Assembly: GCA_944325615.1 (NCBI GenBank)
Contig: CALVAU010000109.1
Span: forward strand, 1 to 8,008
DNA: 8,008 nt
Reading direction: 5' to 3'
Origin: Candidatus Gastranaerophilales bacterium
GTDB lineage: Bacteria > Cyanobacteriota > Vampirovibrionia > Gastranaerophilales > Gastranaerophilaceae
Numbering within the stretch: position 1 is the first letter of the stretch; each line of letters opens with the position of its first letter. Under the pieces are notes generated by a model. The model made no database searches. It was not told the origin of the DNA and saw only the letters and a list, made by a program, of their open reading frames with translations. A program made the translations under genes and the position numbers. This document shows positions 1-5,537 of this stretch, one piece after another.

Positions 1-363
1 AATTAAAGCTTCATCTGCGTTATTTGTGCTTTTGAGTGATTTTACAAACATAAGATCGAATGCAATAATTTTAGGGTTTTGTGTTTCGAGGTATTCTATA
101 AGTTTTACATAAACATCTCTTGGCAGAGGCCATTCCCCGTAATGATCAAGAATATATTCATAAGTTGCTTCGTCAATTGCTACAATCGCAATATCTTTAT
201 CAGCTTTTTTTGATCCTGCGTTCACCATAATGTTTTGACGTAAGTCAAAGGTACGGTTTTCTATAATATCTATGAACGCATTAAAATTTGTACTCTTTAA
301 GCTGAAAAATACAGCAATACAAAAAAGTACAAACCAAATTGAATATAAAATTTTCTTTAACAT
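1..363 (-). CDS. CHASE2-domain membrane sensor protein, N-terminal part (runs off window)
   Basis: The reverse strand is open from an ATG at 363 to base 1, giving 121 codons with no stop, so only the N-terminus is visible. Residues about 4-21 form one hydrophobic segment, a membrane anchor. After it come FDLRQ (about 39-43), IAIVAIDEATYE (about 61-72), a GEWPLPRD stretch and KIIAFDLMF. This is the order of conserved blocks in CHASE2, an extracellular ligand-sensing domain of bacterial signalling proteins. In that family CHASE2 is followed by membrane helices and then a histidine kinase, GGDEF, adenylate cyclase or Ser/Thr kinase module; which one applies here cannot be seen. The start is preceded by a modest ribosome site (AGGGAAG, about 7 bases upstream). 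A 55-codon ORF ends 34 bases upstream on the same strand and could be co-transcribed. The domain call is confident; the output activity is unknown. Confidence 0.85.
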   Translation of the reverse strand, partial: MLKKILYSIWFVLFCIAVFFSLKSTNFNAFIDIIENRTFDLRQNIMVNAGSKKADKDIAIVAIDEATYEYILDHYGEWPLPRDVYVKLIEYLETQNPKIIAFDLMFVKSLKSTNNADEALI

Positions 364-382
364 GCTCTGCTTCCCTAATTAA

Positions 383-415
383 ACTGAAAAATTAATGTTA
401 TTTAACATTTTCAGT
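383..415 (-). repeat. Imperfect hairpin between small ORF and CHASE2 gene
   Basis: ACTGAAA (383-389) pairs with TTTCAGT (409-415), and ATGTTA (395-400) pairs with TAACAT (403-408), leaving a 5-base bulge on one side and a tiny loop. On the minus strand it covers the stop codon of the 55-codon ORF and ends just before the ribosome site of the CHASE2 gene. No T-run follows it, so a terminator is unlikely. It might affect translation initiation or be chance in AT-rich DNA. Confidence 0.3.
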
Positions 416-565
416 ATAATTGATGTGAGAAGATTTGGCAACAAAATTTTTTACTAAAAATTGCTTTTCCAAAATAAAATTATTAAGCTTTAATATTTCG
501 GTAGAATATGATAATTCATCAGGGTTTTGCAAATATCTTAATAAACATTGTTCATGCAGATTCAT
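398..565 (-). CDS. Small hypothetical protein (55 aa)
   Basis: An open frame of 55 codons plus TAA, on the same strand as the CHASE2 gene and ending 34 bases before its start. The product is soluble-looking, starts MNLHEQCLLR and ends NYTENVK, and has no membrane segment or motif I recognise. Codon choice resembles the neighbours. Against it: the only candidate ribosome site (AGGT at 577-580) lies about 12 bases before the ATG, which is far, and short open frames are common in DNA this AT-rich. If real it is probably the first gene of a two-gene unit with the sensor. Function unknown. Confidence 0.35.
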   Translation of the reverse strand: MNLHEQCLLRYLQNPDELSYSTEILKLNNFILEKQFLVKNFVAKSSHINYTENVK

Positions 566-734
566 AAATTTAATTTACCTATAAAATGTGTACCAACCAA
601 ATGTGTATTTTTATTATTTCAAATATCCTTCAAAATAACATCAACCTTTTATATTGTAGTTGTATTTTTTTCTCATATATTTGCATGAATTTATAAATAT
701 TCTTAGATTTGGGTAAATATTTATTAAAAAGTGC
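566..734. other. Divergent AT-rich intergenic region
   Basis: This stretch separates the minus-strand sensor unit from rpmE and should hold the minus-strand promoter. No convincing minus-strand -35/-10 pair stands out. One weak -10-like hexamer, TACAAT, reads on the minus strand at 658-653 without a good -35. A pair of 9-base direct repeats at 584-607 is the only other structure seen. There is no tRNA, terminator hairpin or further credible ORF. Confidence 0.5.
584..607. repeat. Pair of 9-bp direct repeats AAATGTGTA
   Basis: AAATGTGTA occurs at 584-592 and again at 599-607, a repeat period of 15 bases, upstream of the minus-strand small ORF and sensor gene. Direct repeats near a start can be regulator binding sites, but with two copies in AT-rich DNA chance is also possible. 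Confidence 0.35.
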
Positions 735-761
735 TTGCTTATTTTTATTTTGCATTATAAT
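735..761 (+). promoter_or_regulatory. Predicted sigma70-type promoter of rpmE
   Basis: A perfect TATAAT lies at 756-761, with TTGCTT at 735-740 as the best -35 hexamer. The 15-base spacer is short; the overlapping TGCTTG at 732-737 would give 18. Transcription would start near 768, leaving a leader of about 58 bases that contains a small 5-bp stem (787-791 with 800-804). The gene's ribosome site AGAGG at 814-818 is 7 bases before the ATG. Confidence 0.55.
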
Positions 762-825
762 ATTGTATGTAGTCGAAATTAAATTATCAAGTTTGGAATC
801 TTGAAAAATAGAAAGAGGTTAGAAA

Positions 826-1029
826 ATGAAACAAGGAATTCATCCGGATTATAAGAAAACAACAATCAAATGCGTTTGCGGTAACGAAATTGAAACAGGT
901 TCAGTAGTTGATAATATCACAGTTGAAATTTGCAACCACTGTCACCCATTCTATACAGGTCAACAAAAAATTCTTGACTCTGAAGGTCGTGTTGAAAGAT
1001 TCAACAAACGTTACGGTAAAAAATCATAA
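826..1029 (+). CDS. rpmE: 50S ribosomal protein L31 (zinc-binding type)
   Basis: A 67-residue protein with the bacterial L31 pattern: an N-terminal MKQGIHPDY block, a zinc site made of Cys16-x-Cys18 and Cys36-x-x-Cys39, then HPFYTGQQK and a basic C-terminus ending RFNKRYGKKS. L31 sits at the central protuberance of the 50S subunit and helps bridge it to the 30S head. All four cysteines are present, so this is the zinc-containing (C+) form, whose paralogue in many bacteria is the cysteine-less form expressed under zinc shortage. Length is normal for the family. It has its own promoter and a strong terminator, so it is probably monocistronic. The start is fixed by AGAGG 7 bases upstream and by the conserved N-terminus. 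Confidence 0.97.
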   Translation: MKQGIHPDYKKTTIKCVCGNEIETGSVVDNITVEICNHCHPFYTGQQKILDSEGRVERFNKRYGKKS

Positions 1030-1057
1030 GTTTGATTATGTAACAAAATTTTTCAAA

Positions 1058-1091
1058 AATACCACACTCATTACGAGTGTGGTATTATTTT
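1058..1091 (+). terminator. Intrinsic terminator of rpmE
   Basis: A perfect 12-bp stem pairs AATACCACACTC (1058-1069) with GAGTGTGGTATT (1075-1086) around a 5-base ATTAC loop, followed by ATTTT. It lies 28 bases after the rpmE stop and 32 bases before thyX. Its 3' arm and tail also contain TGGTATTAT, an extended -10-like sequence that could serve thyX. Confidence 0.9.
1081..1088 (+). promoter_or_regulatory. Possible extended -10 element for thyX inside the rpmE terminator
   Basis: The strong rpmE terminator leaves only about 22 bases before the thyX ribosome site, yet thyX needs transcription. The only good -10 candidate is GGTATTAT preceded by T (TG-n-TATTAT, with TATTAT at 1083-1088), an extended -10 in the terminator's 3' arm. 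The -35 region is poor (ATACCA at 1059-1064, 18-base spacer). Read-through from rpmE is the alternative. Confidence 0.3.
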
Positions 1092-1118
1092 GTTTAGGGA
1101 ATTATTAGGGAGGTAATT

Positions 1119-1826
1119 ATGCAAGAGACAAACCAGCCGGTTGTAAGTTTGATATCTAAACCTGAAAATATGTTAAAAACTGTCTATACAGCTTGTCGTA
1201 CATGTTACAGTGCGGATTATCCGATAAATATTTATAACAGTACTGACGATCAGGAAAAAATGATGAAATTGATTGAAAGAGTTATTTCATCAGGTCACTA
1301 TTCAACTATTGAACATATTCAAATAAGTTTTGCAATATCAAATGTATCAAGAGCCTGCACTCATCAGCTTGTAAGACACAGACATATGTCTTTTTCTCAA
1401 AAATCTCAAAGATATGTAAAAGAAAAAGGTCAGTTTGATTATATAATTCCTCCGACAATAGAAAAAAATCCAGAATTAAAAGAAAAATTTGTAAGTTTTA
1501 TGGGAAAAATATCCGAGCAGTATCAAGAATTTGTCGAAGCAGGCATCCCTGCTGAAGATGCAAGATTTGTTTTGCCTAATGCTGCTGCAAGTTCTATGGT
1601 TGCAAGTCTTAACTTAAGAGAGATGATTCATCTGGCAAATTTAAGACTTTGCACAAGAGCTCAATATGAGATTCGTACACTTGTTAAAAAAATGTGCGAT
1701 GAGCTTATAAAAGAGGAACCATGGCTTAAACCTTATTTGGTACCGAAATGTGAAAGATTAGGTTTTTGTGATGAAGATAAATCCTGTGGCAGAAAACCTA
1801 CTAAAGAAATGCTCGGGTTAAAATAA
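1119..1826 (+). CDS. thyX: Flavin-dependent thymidylate synthase ThyX
   Basis: ThyX makes dTMP from dUMP using methylenetetrahydrofolate as carbon donor and NAD(P)H through FAD; it replaces the ThyA/DHFR pair. The 235-residue product has the family signature at 86-98 (RHR, S91, then QKSQR), which binds FAD and dUMP. It also has GHYSTIEH (59-66), ARFVLP (148-153), NLRE (165-168) and the RLCTRAQYEIR block (176-186). Length is normal. The tail carries three cysteines (C211, C217, C223) in a P-x-C...G-x-C...CG arrangement, possibly a small metal knuckle. The start is well supported by GGGAGGT at 1108-1114, 4 bases before the ATG. The transporter gene follows after 21 bases. No dihydrofolate reductase or thyA lies in the window. 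The enzyme should be cytosolic and essential unless thyA exists elsewhere. Confidence 0.97.
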   Translation: MQETNQPVVSLISKPENMLKTVYTACRTCYSADYPINIYNSTDDQEKMMKLIERVISSGHYSTIEHIQISFAISNVSRACTHQLVRHRHMSFSQKSQRYVKEKGQFDYIIPPTIEKNPELKEKFVSFMGKISEQYQEFVEAGIPAEDARFVLPNAAASSMVASLNLREMIHLANLRLCTRAQYEIRTLVKKMCDELIKEEPWLKPYLVPKCERLGFCDEDKSCGRKPTKEMLGLK

Positions 1827-1847
1827 AGATAATCAGAAAGTTCTAAA

Positions 1848-3149
1848 ATGGAATTAGTTTTAAATCCGATAATAATAGCTGTAGTTTTATTGTGTATTTT
1901 ATGCTTAAAAAGAGTAAATGTTTTATTAGCGCTTTTACTCTCAGCAATTATTGCCGGTAAAGTTGCAGGGATGCATGCCGGACAAATTATGAACGTCTTT
2001 ATCTCCGGTATGGGACAAAACAGCGAAACTGCTCTAAGTTATATTTTGTTAGGTACTTTTGCAGCCGCAATGGCACATACTGGTCTTGCTGATGTGCTTG
2101 CAAAAAGAATTGTTTTGATGATTAAAAATAACAAATTCCTTTTGCTGTTGATTCTTACACTGCTTGCATGTGCTTCTCAAAACTTAATTCCAGTGCATAT
2201 TGCTTTTATTCCGGTAATTATTCCTCCATTAATAAGTTTAATGAATAAGCTGAAACTAGATAGACGTGCCGTTGCTTGTGCTCTAGCTTTCGGGCTTGTA
2301 ACTCCTTATATTGTATTTCCTGCAGGATTTGGTCTTATTTTCCAAAGACTTTTGGCTGATAATATGACTTTGAATGGGATGAAAATTGATGTAAATGACG
2401 TATGGCATTCTGTATGGATTTTAGGAATAGGTCTTTTATGTGGGCTGTTATTTGCTGTATTTATTTCTTATAGAAAGCCAAGAGAATATGAAAATATTCC
2501 TTTTAGAGAAGAAAGGCGCAGATCTTTAAGATTTACAGGCAGTCATTATATAACTTTATTTGCTGCAGTTGCTACTTTAGCGGTGCAGTTATGGACTAAA
2601 TCTTTACCTTTAGGCGCATTAATAGGGCTTACGATAATTTTTGGTACAAAAGCGATTGATCCTGAAAAAATGGATGTTTTGATAAATGAAGGTATCGGAC
2701 TTATGGGGTATGTTGCTTTTGTTATGCTTGTGGCAGCAGGATTTGCAGGCGTATTGAAAGAAACCGGCGGTATTGAAAGTTTAGTTAACGGGCTTATTCC
2801 ATTTATGATGGGCTCAAAACTAATAGCAGCTTTTTTAATGCTTGTAATAGGTCTTTTTATAACAATTGGAATAGGTACATCATTTGGAACAATTCCGATA
2901 TTAGCAGTATTGTTTGTACCAGTATTTATAAAATTAGGGTTTAATCCGCTTGAGGCGATTGCTGTATTTGCAGCTTCTGCAGCTTTAGGTGATGCAGGAT
3001 CCCCTGCGTCAAGTACTACATTAGGACCAACTGCCGGATTAAATGTTGATGGTCAGCAGAATCATATAAAAGACACCTGTATTCCGACATTTTTGCATTA
3101 CAATATTCCGTTGATATTGTTTGCTTTACTTGCCGTTGCTATATTTTAG
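1848..3149 (+). CDS. YuiF-like Na+/H+ antiporter-family permease (ion transporter superfamily)
   Basis: A 433-residue, very hydrophobic inner-membrane protein with roughly 10-12 membrane segments. It matches the pattern of the NhaC-like/Na_H_antiport_2 group to which Bacillus subtilis YuiF belongs. Family-typical blocks are SQNLIPVHIAFIPVIIPPL (110-128), an SYRKPREYE loop (207-215), IGTSFGTIPI (342-351) and a re-entrant-type GDAGSPASSTTLGPT (381-395), likely part of the substrate or ion site. The annotation 'Na+/H+ antiporter' is by homology; some members are suspected amino acid permeases, so the substrate is open. It starts 21 bases after thyX with only a weak ribosome site (AGAAAG), consistent with the second place in an operon. 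Length is normal. The 3' end overlaps by 11 bases a possible small convergent ORF. No clear terminator follows. Confidence 0.82.
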   Translation: MELVLNPIIIAVVLLCILCLKRVNVLLALLLSAIIAGKVAGMHAGQIMNVFISGMGQNSETALSYILLGTFAAAMAHTGLADVLAKRIVLMIKNNKFLLLLILTLLACASQNLIPVHIAFIPVIIPPLISLMNKLKLDRRAVACALAFGLVTPYIVFPAGFGLIFQRLLADNMTLNGMKIDVNDVWHSVWILGIGLLCGLLFAVFISYRKPREYENIPFREERRRSLRFTGSHYITLFAAVATLAVQLWTKSLPLGALIGLTIIFGTKAIDPEKMDVLINEGIGLMGYVAFVMLVAAGFAGVLKETGGIESLVNGLIPFMMGSKLIAAFLMLVIGLFITIGIGTSFGTIPILAVLFVPVFIKLGFNPLEAIAVFAASAALGDAGSPASSTTLGPTAGLNVDGQQNHIKDTCIPTFLHYNIPLILFALLAVAIF

Positions 3150-3294
3150 ATTTTGATAAATTCTTATTATGATTGTTTTTTTGAGCTTGCATAATCAAGT
3201 TGATAAAATTTTTATTTAGATTAGCTCCAAGTTCAAGCTCTTGTCTGATTGTGTTAATTCTAGTTCTAATTTTTTTATTTTTATCCATTGTCAT
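3139..3294 (-). CDS. Small basic hypothetical protein (51 aa)
   Basis: The reverse strand from ATG at 3294 to TAG at 3139 encodes 51 residues, rich in Lys and Asn, with a likely helical stretch around KIRTRINTIRQELELG. A second in-frame ATG at 3288 is an equally good start. It begins 27 bases downstream of the 3' end of tRNA-Arg(CCU) on the same strand and could share its transcript. It ends inside the last 11 bases of the convergent permease gene. The ribosome site is weak (GAGA). No domain is recognised and it may be a chance ORF. Confidence 0.35.
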   Translation of the reverse strand: MTMDKNKKIRTRINTIRQELELGANLNKNFINLIMQAQKNNHNKNLSKSKI

Positions 3295-3321
3295 TTCTCG
3301 GGTAAAGAATATTTACTAAAA

Positions 3322-3395
3322 TGGCCCCGGCGCGATTCGAACGCGCGATCTTTGGTTTAGGAAACCACTGCTCTATCCTGCTGAGCTACGAGGCC
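3322..3395 (-). tRNA. tRNA-Arg (anticodon CCU, reads AGG)
   Basis: A complete 74-base cloverleaf on the minus strand. The acceptor is GGCCTCG with CGGGGCC (one T-G pair), the D stem GCTC/GAGC, the anticodon loop TTCCTAA giving CCU, and the variable loop has 5 bases. The T arm is GCGCG-TTCGAAT-CGCGC, and the discriminator is A. The anticodon stem has four good pairs plus one G-A opposition at its outer end, a modest oddity. CCA is not encoded, so tRNA nucleotidyltransferase must add it. It serves the AGG codon. The neighbouring plus-strand gene starts about 156 bases away, divergently. Confidence 0.95.
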
Positions 3396-3415
3396 TCGTT
3401 TCATGTTGCATATAA

Positions 3416-3444
3416 ATTTTAGCATATACAATTTTGTAAATCCA
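3416..3444 (-). promoter_or_regulatory. Predicted promoter of tRNA-Arg(CCU)
   Basis: On the minus strand an extended -10, TGCTAAAAT (3424-3416), lies about 20 bases before the mature tRNA 5' end. A partial -35, TGGATT (3444-3439), sits 17 bases upstream of the -10 hexamer. The short leader would be removed by RNase P. The extended -10 is good and the -35 poor. Confidence 0.45.
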
Positions 3445-3551
3445 GCATATTTTCTAATTCATTTTTAAAATTATGTTTTGTGTAAAATTTATAAATATAT
3501 ATAGCAAAAAATAAATTTAGTGGTTTTATATTCTAAAGGATATGTATAAAA

Positions 3552-4763
3552 ATGATTTTGGCTAATTATTCGAAAACTATTGATAATAAATTTATTGGAA
3601 ATTCTTTAAGCAATACTAGTTTTGAGGGGAAATTTGTAAAAGTAAAAAATAAGATGCCTTTCAAAATCAGATACAAGTCCCCTTTTGAAGAAGCAAAGTT
3701 AGGACTGATTTCTCCGACTGATTTGGTGAAACGGGAAGTGTTGGATTATTCTAAATATAAACTACCTTGCCCTTGTTGTGGAAATTTCATGATTCATCCC
3801 AAATTAATGGAAAGAATTAAGTCTGAAATTACAGAGGTACCGGCTGATACGATTAATCTTTTAAATTACTTTAAACCGTATATGCACAATGTTGAAAGAC
3901 AAGTTTTTGATATAATCGTAAATTCTAATAAGAAACATCCGTTATTGGATTTTCATGAAATATTACAGAAAAAATTTCCTGCAGCTGAAAAATCTTTGGT
4001 GATAAAACAATCATCAATTTTATCAGAAATTTCTTTATTAGCAAGAGATAATCTTTCTGAAAAATCTTTTTGTGATTTGATGAAAATTATTGATCAAACT
4101 TATAAAAAAATATTGACTAAGAATACTATTGATAAACCTTCTTTTGGCAGAAAAAAGTTTATAGATGAGTTAGAAAAATTTTTTAAATGTAGTCAAAATT
4201 TTTCTGATACTGAGAACTTTCCAAAAGTTAAATCTGCAATTTTGAATTGTGCATACCGTATGCCAACGTCGTATAATTCAGTAGATGCATTTATTGTCAA
4301 GTTTTCTAAACCTCAGTATGATCATAAGCACTTAGCAATAAGACTTTTGAGTAGTTCTGAGGCTACAGTTGAGCATATATTACCTGAATACTGCGGTGGA
4401 AAAACTAAATTTTCAAATATGATTGTTGAATGTGCTGCCGATAATCATAAAAGGCATCATGATGATTTATTAAAACAAATTGATGAAAATCCTCAAATGC
4501 TTACATTTATGAAAAAACATTTTGATAAACTAATCAATTTAAGTAAACAAAGGAAAGTTGACAGAAGTTATATTTCAGAGATAGCAATGACATATTATCA
4601 ACTCTCAAAAGGTTTAATTGATATAGATGTAAGCGGACTTTGGAAAAATGCAAAAAATAGTAAAACAAAAAGTACAAATTACTTTCCTAAAGAAATAAAA
4701 GATGTATTTACAAAAGCTGAAAAACGAGAAGAAATTAAATTAAATAAATATAAAAAGTTATAA
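3552..4763 (+). CDS. HNH-nuclease-like protein with split zinc site, function unknown
   Basis: A 403-residue soluble, Lys-rich protein with no signal peptide or membrane segment. Two parts resemble the HNH/McrA nuclease fold. The first is a zinc-ribbon half, LPCPCCG (71-77; C73 and C76). The second, about 195 residues later, is ATVEHILP (271-278) with the metal-site His275, then GG (282-283), Asn289, Cys294 and a D-N-x-x-R ending (D297, N298, R301). In ordinary HNH enzymes these halves are only about 10-30 residues apart (TvDHi-P..GG..N..C..CN..K), so a long helical insertion splits the domain and Asp replaces the fourth Cys. The start has AAAGGA at 3535-3540, 11 bases upstream, rather far. 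It lies alone between two antisense tRNA-Arg genes, its stop only 4 bases from the second. Nuclease activity is inferred from the motif; a structural or regulatory role is possible. Confidence 0.65.
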   Translation: MILANYSKTIDNKFIGNSLSNTSFEGKFVKVKNKMPFKIRYKSPFEEAKLGLISPTDLVKREVLDYSKYKLPCPCCGNFMIHPKLMERIKSEITEVPADTINLLNYFKPYMHNVERQVFDIIVNSNKKHPLLDFHEILQKKFPAAEKSLVIKQSSILSEISLLARDNLSEKSFCDLMKIIDQTYKKILTKNTIDKPSFGRKKFIDELEKFFKCSQNFSDTENFPKVKSAILNCAYRMPTSYNSVDAFIVKFSKPQYDHKHLAIRLLSSSEATVEHILPEYCGGKTKFSNMIVECAADNHKRHHDDLLKQIDENPQMLTFMKKHFDKLINLSKQRKVDRSYISEIAMTYYQLSKGLIDIDVSGLWKNAKNSKTKSTNYFPKEIKDVFTKAEKREEIKLNKYKKL

Positions 4764-4767
4764 AAAA

Positions 4768-4841
4768 CGTGCCTGATGCGATTTGAACGCACGACCTTTT
4801 CCTTCGGAGGGAAACGCTCTATCCAGCTGAGCTACAAGCAC
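4768..4841 (-). tRNA. tRNA-Arg (anticodon CCG, reads CGG)
   Basis: A complete 74-base cloverleaf on the minus strand. The acceptor is GTGCTTG with CAGGCAC, the D stem GCTC/GAGC, and the anticodon stem TTTCC/GGAAA encloses loop CTCCGAA with anticodon CCG. The variable loop has 5 bases, the T arm is GTGCG-TTCAAAT-CGCAT, and the discriminator is G. CCA is not encoded; a run of six T follows at once and may end the transcript. It reads the CGG codon. Its 3' end faces the stop codon of the convergent HNH-like gene 4 bases away. Confidence 0.95.
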
Positions 4842-4854
4842 AAGTTATATTTCT

Positions 4855-4883
4855 ATAATAATAAAAGAGCCGCTTTTTATCAA
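4855..4883 (-). promoter_or_regulatory. Promoter of tRNA-Arg(CCG), embedded in the lemA terminator
   Basis: On the minus strand TTGATA (4883-4878) and TATTAT (4860-4855) are separated by exactly 17 bases, a near-consensus sigma70 promoter. Transcription would start near 4848, about 7 bases before the mature tRNA. The -35 lies in and beside the loop of the lemA terminator hairpin, the spacer is the hairpin's distal arm, and the -10 is in its T-rich tail. Confidence 0.65.
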
Positions 4884-4896
4884 GCGGCTCTTTTAT
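4855..4896 (-). terminator. Intrinsic terminator of lemA (hairpin usable from both strands)
   Basis: A perfect 15-bp stem (4861-4875 with 4882-4896, core AGAGCCGCTT) encloses a 6-base loop and is followed on the minus strand by TTTTATTATTAT. It starts 11 bases beyond the lemA stop. The stem itself begins and ends with A/T runs, so it may also stop plus-strand transcripts leaving the HNH-like gene, which would otherwise carry antisense tRNA sequence. Confidence 0.92.
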
Positions 4897-4907
4897 AGCT
4901 ATTGTTT

Positions 4908-5537
4908 TTATTTAAAAAATTCTTGAGCATTTATTGCTTGGCGTTCTTTTTCATCTTCTACTTTGAAGAATGGCATTTGTTTAAAATTAAATATTGTAGC
5001 AATTATAGAACTTGGGAATAATTCTGTTGCATTGTTCAAATCAAGAACTGCTGCGTTGTAAAATCTTCTTGCTGCTGCAATATGTTCTTCTACTTCATTA
5101 TAAGTTTGCATTGATTGAAGCATTGTCTGGTCTGATTTCAATTGAGGATAATTTTCCATATTAACCATTAATTGTCCCATTTGTCGTTGGATTTCACCGT
5201 CAAGTTTTAATTTTCCTTCAATGCTGCCAAGACTTGAATCTAATTTTAAAGCTTGCGCTCTTAGTGCTGTAATATTTTCTAACAAGCTTCTTTCATGTTC
5301 CATGAATTTATTGGCAATTGTTAAAATATTTGGAATTAAGTCATATCGTTTTTTTAATTGCACATCAATACTTGCAAAAGCTTCTTTTACTTTGTTTCTT
5401 TTTGAAACAAGTGAGTTGTACATCATAATGATGATTAATAAAATGATACCTATAACTATAAGGCTTATTGTCCCAGTTGACATTCCGCTACCTCCTAAAT
5501 TTTCAGCAAATTGTTTGCCGTTTACAATGTTATCCAT
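4908..5537 (-). CDS. lemA: LemA family membrane protein
   Basis: LemA proteins are small, membrane-anchored, mostly helical proteins widespread in bacteria; their role is unsettled. This 209-residue product has one membrane helix (about 24-40) followed by the family's hallmark blocks: YNSLVSKRNKVKEAFASIDV (40-59), QLKKRYDLIPN, EEHIAAARRFYNAAV, LFPSSIIA and FFKVEDEKERQA near the end. The rest is a long-helix bundle, expected outside the cytoplasmic membrane. Two in-frame starts compete. ATG at 5537 has AGAGAGGT 8 bases upstream. ATG at 5483 (Met19) has a perfect AGGAGG 7 bases upstream and gives 191 residues, closer to the usual LemA length. I keep the longer form but consider Met19 at least as likely. 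It lies 59 bases after the LCP gene with no terminator between, so probably one transcript. Confidence 0.95.
   Translation of the reverse strand: MDNIVNGKQFAENLGGSGMSTGTISLIVIGIILLIIIMMYNSLVSKRNKVKEAFASIDVQLKKRYDLIPNILTIANKFMEHERSLLENITALRAQALKLDSSLGSIEGKLKLDGEIQRQMGQLMVNMENYPQLKSDQTMLQSMQTYNEVEEHIAAARRFYNAAVLDLNNATELFPSSIIATIFNFKQMPFFKVEDEKERQAINAQEFFK

Noticed and set aside
787..804. Leader hairpin of rpmE as an L31 autoregulatory RNA
   Set aside because: Only 5 base pairs with an 8-base loop; no similarity to known L31 leader motifs can be shown by eye.
908..1108. Plus-strand frame of 66 codons overlapping rpmE in another frame
   Set aside because: It runs through rpmE and its terminator hairpin and lacks a ribosome site.
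3182..3240. Inverted repeat GAGCTTG / CAAGCTC as a terminator for the permease
   Set aside because: Seven base pairs around a 45-base loop and no following T-run; too weak.
3139..3294. Small ORF as a Spo0E-like phosphatase
   Set aside because: The short helical basic sequence superficially recalls Spo0E, but the S-Q-x-L-D signature is absent.
3552..4763. HNH-like gene as part of a restriction, CRISPR or toxin-antitoxin system
   Set aside because: No methyltransferase, Cas gene, repeat array, immunity-sized partner or antitoxin lies next to it; its neighbours are tRNAs and housekeeping genes.
3322..4841. The tRNA pair as left and right ends of an integrated element
   Set aside because: The two tRNAs share only the normal conserved D- and T-arm sequences; no tRNA 3'-end duplication, integrase or other attachment-site repeat is visible.
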